Origin: Bog-950 sp046329535
GTDB lineage: Bacteria; Bacteroidota; Bacteroidia; Chitinophagales; LD1
DNA length: 64,000 nucleotides
Direction: 5' to 3'
Assembly: GCA_046329535.1 (NCBI GenBank)
Contig: JAXLUN010000005.1
Location: 1-64,000, forward strand
A program made the position numbers and the translations under genes. Below, piece after piece: positions 17,506 to 25,378 of the stretch. How positions within the stretch are numbered: position 1 is the first letter of the stretch; the number at the start of each line of letters is the position of its first letter. The notes under the pieces were generated by a model. The model searched no databases. It was not told the origin of the DNA and worked only from the letters and a program-made list of their open reading frames with translations.

Positions 17506-18063
17506 CTATTTTTTCGGAAACCTCATTTTATAATCCACATCTACAATGCCTTTCGATATTTTTTCGAGACGACCTTTGAGTAAGGTTCTGCGTAGGGGTT
17601 TCAAATGATCAATAAAAAGTTTGCCTTCTATATGGTCGTATTCATGCTGAATAACGCGGGCAGTTAGTCCGGCAAACTCTTTCGTTTGTTTCTTGAAATT
17701 CTGATTATAGTATTCAATTTTGATAATCTCTTTTCTGAAAACATCTTCGCGGATTCCCGGAATACTTAAGCACCCTTCCTCATAAGCCCATTCTTTACCG
17801 GTTTCAGAAATTATTTTGGCATTAATGAATACTTCGCGCACACCATCGTTCTTTTCTCCTTCATCATACATTCGTTGAGAATCAATCACAAACAAACGGA
17901 TTGCCTTATTGATTTGCGGAGCCGCCAAACCAACCCCTCGGCTTTTCTCCATGGTTTCAAACATATCTTCAATCAATTTGTTCAACTCGGGGTAATCAAC
18001 GGCTACTTCTGCCCCTACTTTTCTCAGCACCGGGTCGCCATAAGCCACAATAGGAAGTATCAT
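17506..18063 (-). CDS. def: Peptide deformylase
   Basis: Fe2+ hydrolase that removes the N-formyl group from nascent proteins. All three motifs are present in the 185-residue protein: GVGLAAPQI (near 40), EEGCLSIPG with the metal-ligand Cys (near 96), and QHEYDHIEG with the two His ligands and catalytic Glu (near 140). The protein is a normal type 1B-like length. It sits between ruvX and purB on the same strand with 32- and 45-bp gaps, a likely housekeeping operon. Confidence 0.97.
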   Translation of the reverse strand: MILPIVAYGDPVLRKVGAEVAVDYPELNKLIEDMFETMEKSRGVGLAAPQINKAIRLFVIDSQRMYDEGEKNDGVREVFINAKIISETGKEWAYEEGCLSIPGIREDVFRKEIIKIEYYNQNFKKQTKEFAGLTARVIQHEYDHIEGKLFIDHLKPLRRTLLKGRLEKISKGIVDVDYKMRFPKK

Positions 18064-18095
18064 TCTGAATAAAATTTAAAGCGCAAATTTCGAAT

Positions 18096-18509
18096 TTATT
18101 TCTTCATCTCCAGGTAGGTTTGCAAAATGAGGTTAGAAGAAATCGCATCCAGATGGCCTTTGTTTCTTCTTTCTTTTTTGTTTACACCACTCATCAGCAA
18201 TGTTTGTTGAGCAATTTTTGAAGTAAAACTTTCATCAATTTTATACACCTGCTTATCAGGATATAGTAGATTGAGGCGGGCAATAAATTTGTCGATATAC
18301 TCGGCTATTTCATTTTGCGTATGCCCGTGTGTATATGGATAGCCGACTACAAATGCTTCTACTTCCTCTCTACTACAATACTCTTTTATAAAGGCAAAAA
18401 TCTGTTGTGTTGAAACGGTATCCAGCGTGTTGGCAATAATCTGGAGAGGGTCGGTTACAGATACGCCCACTCTTTTTTTGCCATAATCAAAAGCCAGTAT
18501 ACGCGCCAT
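18096..18509 (-). CDS. ruvX: Putative pre-16S rRNA nuclease / Holliday-junction resolvase-like YqgF
   Basis: RNase H-fold protein of 137 residues. It starts with the family motif ILAFDYGKKRVGVSVTDPL, which supplies the first acidic residue; the second lies in VVGYPY and the third in KIDESFTS. YqgF proteins process the 16S rRNA 5' end in E. coli and are also called RuvX. The ATG overlaps the last base of the DUF1573 gene, so the two are translationally coupled. Catalytic residues look intact. Confidence 0.93.
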   Translation of the reverse strand: MARILAFDYGKKRVGVSVTDPLQIIANTLDTVSTQQIFAFIKEYCSREEVEAFVVGYPYTHGHTQNEIAEYIDKFIARLNLLYPDKQVYKIDESFTSKIAQQTLLMSGVNKKERRNKGHLDAISSNLILQTYLEMKK

Positions 18510-19075
18510 TATTTATCTTGTGGAATAACAGTACTTTGAATAGAAAGAACGGTAGATGCGGGTAGGGTATTGGCGGTTACCGTTACGGTTTTTTCGTTCT
18601 GCCCTACTTTGCCGTTGCTATCGAACAATACCTGAATTTCCCCACTCATACCTGGCATTATGGGTTCATGAGGCCAGCTGGGCACCGTGCAGCCGCAGGA
18701 GCCCTGTGCCTTGGCTATAACTAACGGAACTCTGCCAGTGTTTTTAAATTTGAAAACGGTATTTACTTTTTCTCCCTCATTTATTCGCCCAAAATCATGT
18801 TTTGTTTTTTTGAAACTAATCACCGCCATTTTATCTGGTGAAGGGGATTCGGCAGGAAACTGATTGGCCAGAGGGTCTACATTCGGTTGGTCGAATGGGC
18901 TGGCTCCTTCTTGAGGGGTGGAGGGGGTTGCCGGAACAACAGGAGTTATCTTTACTGCCTCATCCTGTTCACGTAGTTGCATTATCTCTTTTTTTAGCTG
19001 GTAGTTCTGAACAGCTAACACTGTCACTGCCCCAATCGCCACCAACAATAAGGGAATCATGATTTTTTGAGTCAT
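18509..19075 (-). CDS. Membrane-anchored DUF1573 protein
   Basis: 188 residues with one N-terminal hydrophobic helix (about 5-22) followed by a short coiled segment (NYQLKKEIMQLREQ) and a Pro/Ser-rich linker. The DUF1573 domain spans about residues 85-185, with HDFGRINEGEKVNTVFKFKN and the paired cysteines in GSCGCTVP. The fold is an immunoglobulin-like (ASPM/SPD-2/Hydin-type) domain. These proteins are abundant in Bacteroidota and placed in the periplasm; function not established. A perfect -7 box (19096-19103) sits just upstream. Confidence 0.88.
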   Translation of the reverse strand: MTQKIMIPLLLVAIGAVTVLAVQNYQLKKEIMQLREQDEAVKITPVVPATPSTPQEGASPFDQPNVDPLANQFPAESPSPDKMAVISFKKTKHDFGRINEGEKVNTVFKFKNTGRVPLVIAKAQGSCGCTVPSWPHEPIMPGMSGEIQVLFDSNGKVGQNEKTVTVTANTLPASTVLSIQSTVIPQDK

Positions 19076-19095
19076 AAAGTTTATCGAATTGGTAG

Positions 19096-19103
19096 CAAAG
19101 ATA
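19096..19103 (-). promoter_or_regulatory. -7 promoter box of the DUF1573-ruvX unit
   Basis: Minus-strand TATCTTTG, exact TAnnTTTG, 20 nt upstream of the ATG at 19075; no clear -33 TTTG. Confidence 0.4.
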
Positions 19104-19306
19104 AGCTATGTAAGCATTTCGTTTTAGTTCTTCACTTATTTTAAAGTGAGTGAATAGACATTTTTGGGGTTTATTACTGTTGGTTGAAACCTTTTTGAAT
19201 TAGTGCCGTAAATAAACTATATCAAAGGCAACGTGGAACTTGCCCGAGATGCTTGGACCAATCGGGAATGAAGGAAAATTAACGAACAAGCATAAAAACG
19301 GTCACC

Positions 19307-20536
19307 ATGAGAATTCTAACTCTTACACTACTACTCGCTGTTTTATCGGGAAGTGCATTTGCTACGGCAAACAAAAAGCAGGTTAAACTTCGTGTGCAGG
19401 CTCCATCCGGTAATTTGGATGAGGCTACTATGTATTTTGACCAGGGAATCAATCCCACTTACAATTATCAGGAAGATGCACAGAAAGTGTTGAGCGGTGT
19501 TGCAGGGGTTCCTGTTATTTATTCCGTTACAGCTGACAATATTGATTGTTCCATTAATGGTTTCGGAACGCTTTCTTCAACAGAAGTTGTTCCGGTTGGT
19601 TTAGATGTAGATGCTAACGGCACATATACTATTACTGCTCCATTACTCGATAATTTTGACCCTACTTCTATTATTCGTTTAGAGGACCGTCAGGCGGGAG
19701 TTTTTACAGATTTAAGAACTAATTTCTATCTGGCTCAGGTTACAGATAATGAACCTGCCAGTGGCCGATTCTTTTTACATGTATCGTATCCATCAGCTGT
19801 AAGTCACGTAGCTGCAGGCTGCGCCAATAATGATGGTAAACTGTTGGTGGAAACTGACAACTCAATTGTATGGGATCACTGTAATCTGTTTGATTCATTC
19901 GGTAATGCGGTAGGTGCTAAGAATAACGTGACCGGAAGTTTTGATTTCAGAATGTTACCAGAAGGAGATTACTATATGGCATTTACTTACGGCTCTTACA
20001 CTACTACCCAGCCTTTTCACGTGAATGGTAACTCTGTGGTAGCCGATGTAAGTGCAACTGCAGTAAATGTGGCTACTTTTGAAGATGTTACTTTCAGTGC
20101 TATAGCTACTAATACCAATCAATATGAATGGGATTTTGGTGATGGAACTTTAATTGTGGGCGTAGCACATCCTACTTTATCGTATTACACTCCGGGTACA
20201 TATACCGTAAACTTAAAATGCTCTAATAGTCAAGGTTGTTATGATAACGCTCAAATTACTATCAATGTAACTCTTGCTTCGGGAGTTCAGGAAATTAATG
20301 CCAATCAAATTGATGTGATTGCACAGGGAAAAGATGTTGTAGTTGAAATGACTGCAGCGCCTGAAAAAAGTGCCGGTATTCAGATTTACAACTTAATCGG
20401 CCAATCGGTTTACAGCAACAATCTGACAACTCAAAAATCTACCATCAGTTTAGCTACACAGCCGGTAGGATACTATCTGGTATCTGTTCAAAACGCTGAT
20501 AAGGTATCTACCAAGCGGGTTTTCATAGGTAAGTAA
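19307..20536 (+). CDS. PKD-domain protein with T9SS sorting tail
   Basis: Secreted protein of 409 residues. The signal peptide is cut around GSAFAT (residue 20). A beta-rich region with no recognised domain follows. A PKD domain spans about residues 245-325, with EWDFGDGT and PGTYTVNLKC. The C-terminal type A T9SS sorting domain (about 335-409) ends in VSTKRVFIGK. It is expected to cross the outer membrane by T9SS and stay attached to the surface or be released. Ligand unknown. It stands alone between terminators and has a 230-bp untranslated upstream region. Confidence 0.85.
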   Translation: MRILTLTLLLAVLSGSAFATANKKQVKLRVQAPSGNLDEATMYFDQGINPTYNYQEDAQKVLSGVAGVPVIYSVTADNIDCSINGFGTLSSTEVVPVGLDVDANGTYTITAPLLDNFDPTSIIRLEDRQAGVFTDLRTNFYLAQVTDNEPASGRFFLHVSYPSAVSHVAAGCANNDGKLLVETDNSIVWDHCNLFDSFGNAVGAKNNVTGSFDFRMLPEGDYYMAFTYGSYTTTQPFHVNGNSVVADVSATAVNVATFEDVTFSAIATNTNQYEWDFGDGTLIVGVAHPTLSYYTPGTYTVNLKCSNSQGCYDNAQITINVTLASGVQEINANQIDVIAQGKDVVVEMTAAPEKSAGIQIYNLIGQSVYSNNLTTQKSTISLATQPVGYYLVSVQNADKVSTKRVFIGK

Positions 20537-20563
20537 TACTTCAAAATAAATCTGGTTTCAAGT

Positions 20564-20599
20564 AAAAAGCCTGCCTTGGGAAAAGGTCGGGCTTTTTTA
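20564..20599 (+). terminator. Terminator after the PKD gene, overlapping the convergent gene's stop
   Basis: Stem AAAAAGCCTGCC (20564-20575) against GGTCGGGCTTTTT (20585-20597) with one mismatch/bulge, then T-rich sequence. The TAA of the convergent lipoprotein gene is inside the T run. Confidence 0.75.
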
Positions 20600-20899
20600 T
20601 TTAGGATAGCAATAGTAGTCTTCCAACAGGTAGTAGTTTACAGCATCGTTAATCTTATCCTGCCGGTCGCACACGTTTTTATCATTGTCGAGTATTTTGC
20701 AGGTATAGCCGTTGCTCACAAAAGCGCTGGCTAATGAATCTACCCTGCCGTGACTTACATCTTTATTAGCGCATAATTTATACGTAACTCCGTTGTTGCC
20801 ATTTAAGCAAACTGCGCAATACTGGCTACAGGTGTAGCATTTATGGCAGGACGCCATAAATAATAACGATGCACCCAAAAGGAAGGATAGTTTATTCAT
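20597..20899 (-). CDS. Small cysteine-rich lipoprotein
   Basis: 100 residues. A short signal ends in the lipobox FMASC, so lipidation at Cys 17 is likely. The mature part has about ten cysteines, including CHKCYTC, CAVC and later single Cys, which suggests disulfides or metal binding. The start at 20899 (MNKLSFLL) puts the signal peptide in the normal place; a start at 20908 adds only three residues. No acidic surface-export motif follows the Cys. No family recognised. It is transcribed away from the B12 riboswitch. Confidence 0.65.
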   Translation of the reverse strand: MNKLSFLLGASLLFMASCHKCYTCSQYCAVCLNGNNGVTYKLCANKDVSHGRVDSLASAFVSNGYTCKILDNDKNVCDRQDKINDAVNYYLLEDYYCYPK

Positions 20900-20962
20900 G
20901 ATTGACAAACGCTATGTTCAAAAAATAATTTCGCATGCTGTAAATAAAATAATTTTATTTGC

Positions 20963-21137
20963 AGTGCTAAAGGTGATGGTTCATGTAGTATATGTGAATT
21001 GTCCTAAGAGGGAATCAGGTGAAAATCCTGAGTAGTACCCGCTGCTGTAAGCTCTTTCAAAGTTTCTACAATAACAGAATGCCACTGATAAAATCGGGAA
21101 GGCGGTAGAAACAGAGTAAACCAGAAGACCTGCCTTT
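20963..21137 (+). ncRNA. Cobalamin (AdoCbl-type) riboswitch
   Basis: The conserved blocks appear in the right order: GGGAATCAGGTGAAAATCCT (21010 on), the CCCGCTGCTGTAAGC core (about 21038-21052), the B12 box GCCACTG (21081-21087), CGGGAAGGCGG (from 21094) and GAGTAAACCAGAAGACCTGCC (21114-21134). It sits 120 nt before a seven-gene B12 uptake operon, which confirms the assignment. When B12 is bound, expression of the operon should fall. Boundaries are estimated from the conserved elements. Confidence 0.95.
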
Positions 21138-21171
21138 ATCAATATTTTTCAAAGCTTTCGGGAAGAAAGGC

Positions 21172-21203
21172 TGAGATGTGAAACAGTGCACGGTTTCATC
21201 TCC
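21172..21203 (+). promoter_or_regulatory. Hairpin downstream of the riboswitch, possible expression platform
   Basis: GAGATGTGAAAC (21173-21184) can pair with GTTTCATCTC (21193-21202) leaving a 2-nt bulge. No U-tract follows, so classic termination is unlikely; a role in translation control or RNA stability is inferred. Confidence 0.4.
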
Positions 21204-21257
21204 CATTCTAATTTTCGTAGCTGAACATTTTAAAACATATCTAAAACAATTTCAGCC

Positions 21258-22508
21258 ATGAAGAAGTTCAAATTATTGTTTCTTTCTTTTTTGTTAGTCT
21301 TTTCTCTTTCATCACAAACCGTTGCCGATTTTGAGAATCTGGTCCTGCCAAGCGATACTTTTTGGGATGGCTCAGACTTGAGCGGAGGATTTGGTAGTGG
21401 CAATGCCTATTTTCTGAATGATTACAGCACGGCATTTTCCTCGTGGAGTGGGTTTACTTATTCTAACGTAACCGATACTGTTACACCCGGATATCTTAAT
21501 CAGTATGCGGCCATTACCGGCTCCGGTTTTGCGGGTTCGGCCAATTACGCTATTGCCGATGAGTATGGTAATGCCAAGGTTAAACTTACCGGAAATGCTG
21601 CGGGTAAATTGGTGAAAGGCTTTTATGTTACCAATACCACCTATGCCTATTTAAGCTTGAAGAATGGTGATCAGTTTGCCAAGAAGTTTGGAGGATTGAC
21701 CGGCACAGATCCTGACTGGTTCCGCTTAACAGCTTTAGGTTGGTTAAATGGTGCTATGAAGCAACAGTCGGTAGATTTTTATCTAGCTGACTATCGCTCA
21801 GCCGACAGCACTCAGGATTATATAGTAAAAGACTGGACATGGTTTGATTTACAGCCACTGGGCAATGTGGATAGTCTGGTGTTTCAATTGGCATCTTCCG
21901 ATACCGCTTTCGGTTTCATGAATACACCTGCCTATTTTGCTATGGATAATTTCATTACAGCAGATGCTTCATACGCTGCGCCCATAGCTACTGATGATGA
22001 GGTAACTACTACTTATCTGAATGATACTACCATAAATGTATTGACCAATGACTCCAATCTTGTTGCAGAGTCGATTACGGTTGAATTATTAGGCTCACCG
22101 CTGATTCCCGGAGCTAAGGATACGGTGATAGATAACAAGATCTATTATCAACCGGGTATTGGCATCGTGGCAACAGACACTCTTTACTACCGTGTTTGCG
22201 ATGGCTTGGGTGCCTGTGATACGGCTCAGGTTTTAGTTCATGTTACCATCATTAACTCATTGATTGAGGCAACTGAAACTCTTACAGTTGTTTATCCCAA
22301 TCCCTTTCATCAGTTCACTATTGTTCAGTCATCCGTAAATATTCAGTCGGTTCAGATGTATGATTTAGCAGGTTCTTTAATCAGGAATATTCCAATAGAT
22401 GGAGATACCTTCATACGAATTTCTACCGAAGATATTCCGGCCGGTGTTTACTTTTTGAAAGTAGTAGCCGGTACATCTGTTTCTGTAAAAAGAATTGTAA
22501 AGCCGTAG
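21258..22508 (+). CDS. DUF4465-like surface protein of the B12 operon, T9SS-sorted
   Basis: First gene behind the riboswitch; 416 residues. The signal peptide ends near SLSSQTV (residue 21). Residues about 23-235 match the DUF4465 pattern (FENLVLPSDTFWDGSDLSGGF, later YFAMDNF). A beta domain of the cadherin/Big_9 kind (about 240-325, with TYLNDTTINVLTNDSN) follows, then a T9SS type A sorting tail (VVYPNPF to VSVKRIVKP). DUF4465 proteins occur in B12-riboswitch loci of gut Bacteroides, and a surface B12-binding class (BtuH) is known there. B12 binding by this protein is inference. The T9SS tail in place of a lipobox is the unusual point. Confidence 0.85.
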   Translation: MKKFKLLFLSFLLVFSLSSQTVADFENLVLPSDTFWDGSDLSGGFGSGNAYFLNDYSTAFSSWSGFTYSNVTDTVTPGYLNQYAAITGSGFAGSANYAIADEYGNAKVKLTGNAAGKLVKGFYVTNTTYAYLSLKNGDQFAKKFGGLTGTDPDWFRLTALGWLNGAMKQQSVDFYLADYRSADSTQDYIVKDWTWFDLQPLGNVDSLVFQLASSDTAFGFMNTPAYFAMDNFITADASYAAPIATDDEVTTTYLNDTTINVLTNDSNLVAESITVELLGSPLIPGAKDTVIDNKIYYQPGIGIVATDTLYYRVCDGLGACDTAQVLVHVTIINSLIEATETLTVVYPNPFHQFTIVQSSVNIQSVQMYDLAGSLIRNIPIDGDTFIRISTEDIPAGVYFLKVVAGTSVSVKRIVKP

Positions 22509-22514
22509 CCTTTT

Positions 22515-23510
22515 ATGCGACATAGCATTCAGTTGTTTATACTTTTCATCATGTTTGCTGTTATACCAGCCAAGGCACAGTTTGCGCCCCCGGCAGGCTT
22601 ATCGGGCAGTACTGCTATATCAAAAGACACTTCGCTGTTTCTTGATTGGGCCAATACCTGTATCATACAGCGGGGGTATATGGATATAGCACATCCCGAT
22701 TCGGGTTATGCATCGGTAGGCGATGGCCATTCTGCCCTTGGTATAGCGGGACAAAACGGGGTAGTCAGTTTAGGCGATGGCGGAGTTGTAACTCTTACTT
22801 TCACGAACCCAATTTACAATGGCGATGGTTTCGATTTTGCTGTTTTTGAAAACGGGTTTACTACCGGTGATTCTCTTGCCTTTCTGGAATTTGCTTTTGT
22901 TGAAGTTAGTAGTGATGGAATTAATTTTTACCGCTTTCCTGCTACTTCTTATATTCCGGATACGGCTCAAATTCCCATGTCTGGTATTAATTGTGCCCGG
23001 GTCAATAACCTGGCCGGTAAGTACATATATGGATACGGAACTCCTTTTGATTTAGATGAGTTGAAAGATGAAGTTGGGTTGGATGTAAATCAAATAACCC
23101 ACGTAAAACTTATTGATGTAGTAGGTTCTGTAGATGATAATTTTGCTACCTACGATAACTTCGGACATAAAATTAATGACCCATATCCTACCCCGTACCC
23201 ATCGAGCGGATTCGATTTAGATGCTGTAGGAGTCATTCACTCTATGGGTTTGAGTGCTGTCAGCCCACTGTCGACCAGTTTCAGTGAGCTTCGCATACAT
23301 CCTGATCTGACTGTGTCCGGAGTTCCTATCCGTATTAGTTTATCTGCCAACTACATTGGCCGTCAGCTTACTGTTTACAACGCTATAGGGACTTTAGTAG
23401 AAGAACAATCGGTTTTAGCCGAACAGGTTCAGTTGAAATCTGATCAATATCAATCAGGTATTTATTTTGTTTCTATTGGTTCACAGGTTGCTAAACTGAT
23501 AGTTCAATGA
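22515..23510 (+). CDS. T9SS-sorted surface protein of the B12 operon
   Basis: 331 residues. The signal peptide ends near IPAKAQ (residue 22). The beta-rich central region contains SLGDGGVVTLTF, GDGFDFAVFENGF and FAFVEVSSDGINFYRF, a pattern seen in cell-surface proteins of Bacteroidota B12 loci. The C-terminal 75 residues form a T9SS-type tail (ending in YFVSIGSQVAKLIVQ). It starts 6 bp after the DUF4465 gene and overlaps the BtuB gene by 4 bp, so it is translated as part of the B12 unit. A role in surface capture or release of corrinoids is inferred; no catalytic motif is visible. Confidence 0.75.
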   Translation: MRHSIQLFILFIMFAVIPAKAQFAPPAGLSGSTAISKDTSLFLDWANTCIIQRGYMDIAHPDSGYASVGDGHSALGIAGQNGVVSLGDGGVVTLTFTNPIYNGDGFDFAVFENGFTTGDSLAFLEFAFVEVSSDGINFYRFPATSYIPDTAQIPMSGINCARVNNLAGKYIYGYGTPFDLDELKDEVGLDVNQITHVKLIDVVGSVDDNFATYDNFGHKINDPYPTPYPSSGFDLDAVGVIHSMGLSAVSPLSTSFSELRIHPDLTVSGVPIRISLSANYIGRQLTVYNAIGTLVEEQSVLAEQVQLKSDQYQSGIYFVSIGSQVAKLIVQ

Positions 23511-25378
23511 GATGGATAGCTACATATCTGTTTTTCATTTTCTATTTGTGTTCAAATGGGCAGAAGGCAGATTCTGTATTGTCACTGCCCGCGGTAGTGA
23601 AAGAAGTAAGTGCCGGTACATTTACCCGATTCACTCCATTGGTATCTTATAAGTATTTGCTTGCACGAAACCTGAATGATGTGTTGCGGGAGAACTCCTC
23701 CATGTATTTCAAAAATTATGGTAACGGTCAGCTATCATCTATTTCTATACGCGGCACCAGTGCTGCCCAAACCGATATTTTATGGAATGGTGTTAAGCTG
23801 AATTCACCGGCATTGGGCCAGGCCGATGTTTCACTGTTTAACACCGGTATGAGTGATTTTCTGGAACTGAGTGGCGTTTCCCGTTTGGGTAATGTAGGCG
23901 GCTGCATACAACTGCAAAACGAATCGAAAGTGGATTCCGGTTTTTCAATGAATGCCAGTTTTACTTATGGTAGTTATCAGCTTTTTCGAACGTTTGCCAA
24001 GGTACGTTACGGTACCGGAGCGGTGTCGGGTGTTTCACGTATCAGTTATATGCGATGTCATAATGATTACCGCTATATCAATACCTTTAAAGAGGGGCAT
24101 CCGCTTGAAAAGCTTGATAATGCCAGGGTGAGTATGCTGAATTTCATGCAACAGCTGAATGCCCGGGTTAATGGTTACAATACCATTCATTTTAACTTGT
24201 GGATTAGTGATGCACAGCGACAAATACCTCCCATTATTTCCAAGCCTGGAAGTAAGGAATCTCAGGATGATTATTCACTGCGAGCGGCTTTAACCTGGAA
24301 AACCCGGTACCGAAAATTTGCCCTAGATTTTAATACCGCCCTGCTGCACGATGTAATTCACTATCGAAATCCGGAAATATTACTGAACGAAAAATCGATA
24401 ACCGAGGCATTTAGAAATAATGTGATGCTAAGCTGCGACAGCCTGAATAAGTTTACGCTCTCCATAGAAGCCGGTTATGATTTAGAACGAGCTGTTGTGC
24501 CGGCCTATCAGGTAGTCAGAACCAGACATATCGGTAAACTGGTGGCGGCATTGAAATATGAGCCGAATCGGGAATGGATGTTGCAACTGCTTCTGCGGGA
24601 AAGTGTTTACGATAAAAACCTTTCTCCCTTTTCACCTGGGCTCGCGGTTCGCTATCTGAAATATCTTACCGGTGAGCAAAGCATTATATTCCGGTTGAAT
24701 GCCTCCCGTAATTTCCGGTTCCCTACACTGAACGACTGGTATTGGGTGCCGGGTGGTAACCGCGATTTGAAAACGGAGAAAAGCTGTGATGGTGAAACAG
24801 GCCTGCAGTATCGTTACGGCCGGTATCTGGATGTGAAGGTGAATGGTTTTGCCAAATACATTACCGACTGGATTCAGTGGGTAAGTACCGGAACTTATTG
24901 GGAGCCGCGAAATGTAAAACGTGTTTTAACCAGAGGGGTAGAGATATCTGCCAGGGTAGAAGGACCTTATCATCATACATCTCCCGATTTTAATTTTGCT
25001 TTCAGCCTGAACTACACCTTTACCCGCGCTACTAATTTGGATGCTCTTTCGTCTGCCGACCAATCGAAAGGGAAGCAGTTGATTTATGTACCGCTGCATG
25101 TGGGTGTGGCCGGTATGCATATAGCGTATAAAAAGTTTTATGTACGCGCATCAGGAACCTTTACCGATGCCGTTTTTATTACTACCGACAATACACAAAA
25201 ACTAAAGGCCTATGCCTTGTTAGATGCAGAGGCGGGTAAAGACTTTACCATTCGTAATTGCGAAATAGGGGTGGCTTTCAGCGTTCATAATGTTACTGAT
25301 GTACCGTATCAGAACATAGCTCAACGGCCTATGCCGGGGAGAAATTTTGAAGGAACTATTCGTTTTAAACTCAACTGA
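23507..25378 (+). CDS. btuB: BtuB-type TonB-dependent cobalamin receptor
   Basis: Outer-membrane receptor of 623 residues. The signal peptide is near the N-terminus. A plug domain (about 45-160) shows NLNDVLRENSSMYFKNYG and the SIRGTSAAQTDILWNGVKLN pattern, and a 22-strand-type barrel ends in aromatic-rich strands (NFEGTIRFKLN). Corrinoid specificity is inferred from the riboswitch and the adjacent BtuG-, F-, C- and D-like genes. The start codon overlaps the previous stop (ATGA), and its own TGA overlaps the next ATG by one base. There is no N-terminal carboxypeptidase-like extension of the SusC kind. Confidence 0.9.
   Translation: MRWIATYLFFIFYLCSNGQKADSVLSLPAVVKEVSAGTFTRFTPLVSYKYLLARNLNDVLRENSSMYFKNYGNGQLSSISIRGTSAAQTDILWNGVKLNSPALGQADVSLFNTGMSDFLELSGVSRLGNVGGCIQLQNESKVDSGFSMNASFTYGSYQLFRTFAKVRYGTGAVSGVSRISYMRCHNDYRYINTFKEGHPLEKLDNARVSMLNFMQQLNARVNGYNTIHFNLWISDAQRQIPPIISKPGSKESQDDYSLRAALTWKTRYRKFALDFNTALLHDVIHYRNPEILLNEKSITEAFRNNVMLSCDSLNKFTLSIEAGYDLERAVVPAYQVVRTRHIGKLVAALKYEPNREWMLQLLLRESVYDKNLSPFSPGLAVRYLKYLTGEQSIIFRLNASRNFRFPTLNDWYWVPGGNRDLKTEKSCDGETGLQYRYGRYLDVKVNGFAKYITDWIQWVSTGTYWEPRNVKRVLTRGVEISARVEGPYHHTSPDFNFAFSLNYTFTRATNLDALSSADQSKGKQLIYVPLHVGVAGMHIAYKKFYVRASGTFTDAVFITTDNTQKLKAYALLDAEAGKDFTIRNCEIGVAFSVHNVTDVPYQNIAQRPMPGRNFEGTIRFKLN

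Noticed and set aside
19201..19306. Possible tRNA or known riboswitch before the PKD gene
   Set aside because: No acceptor/T-arm consensus and no recognised aptamer core; only a 5-bp stem.
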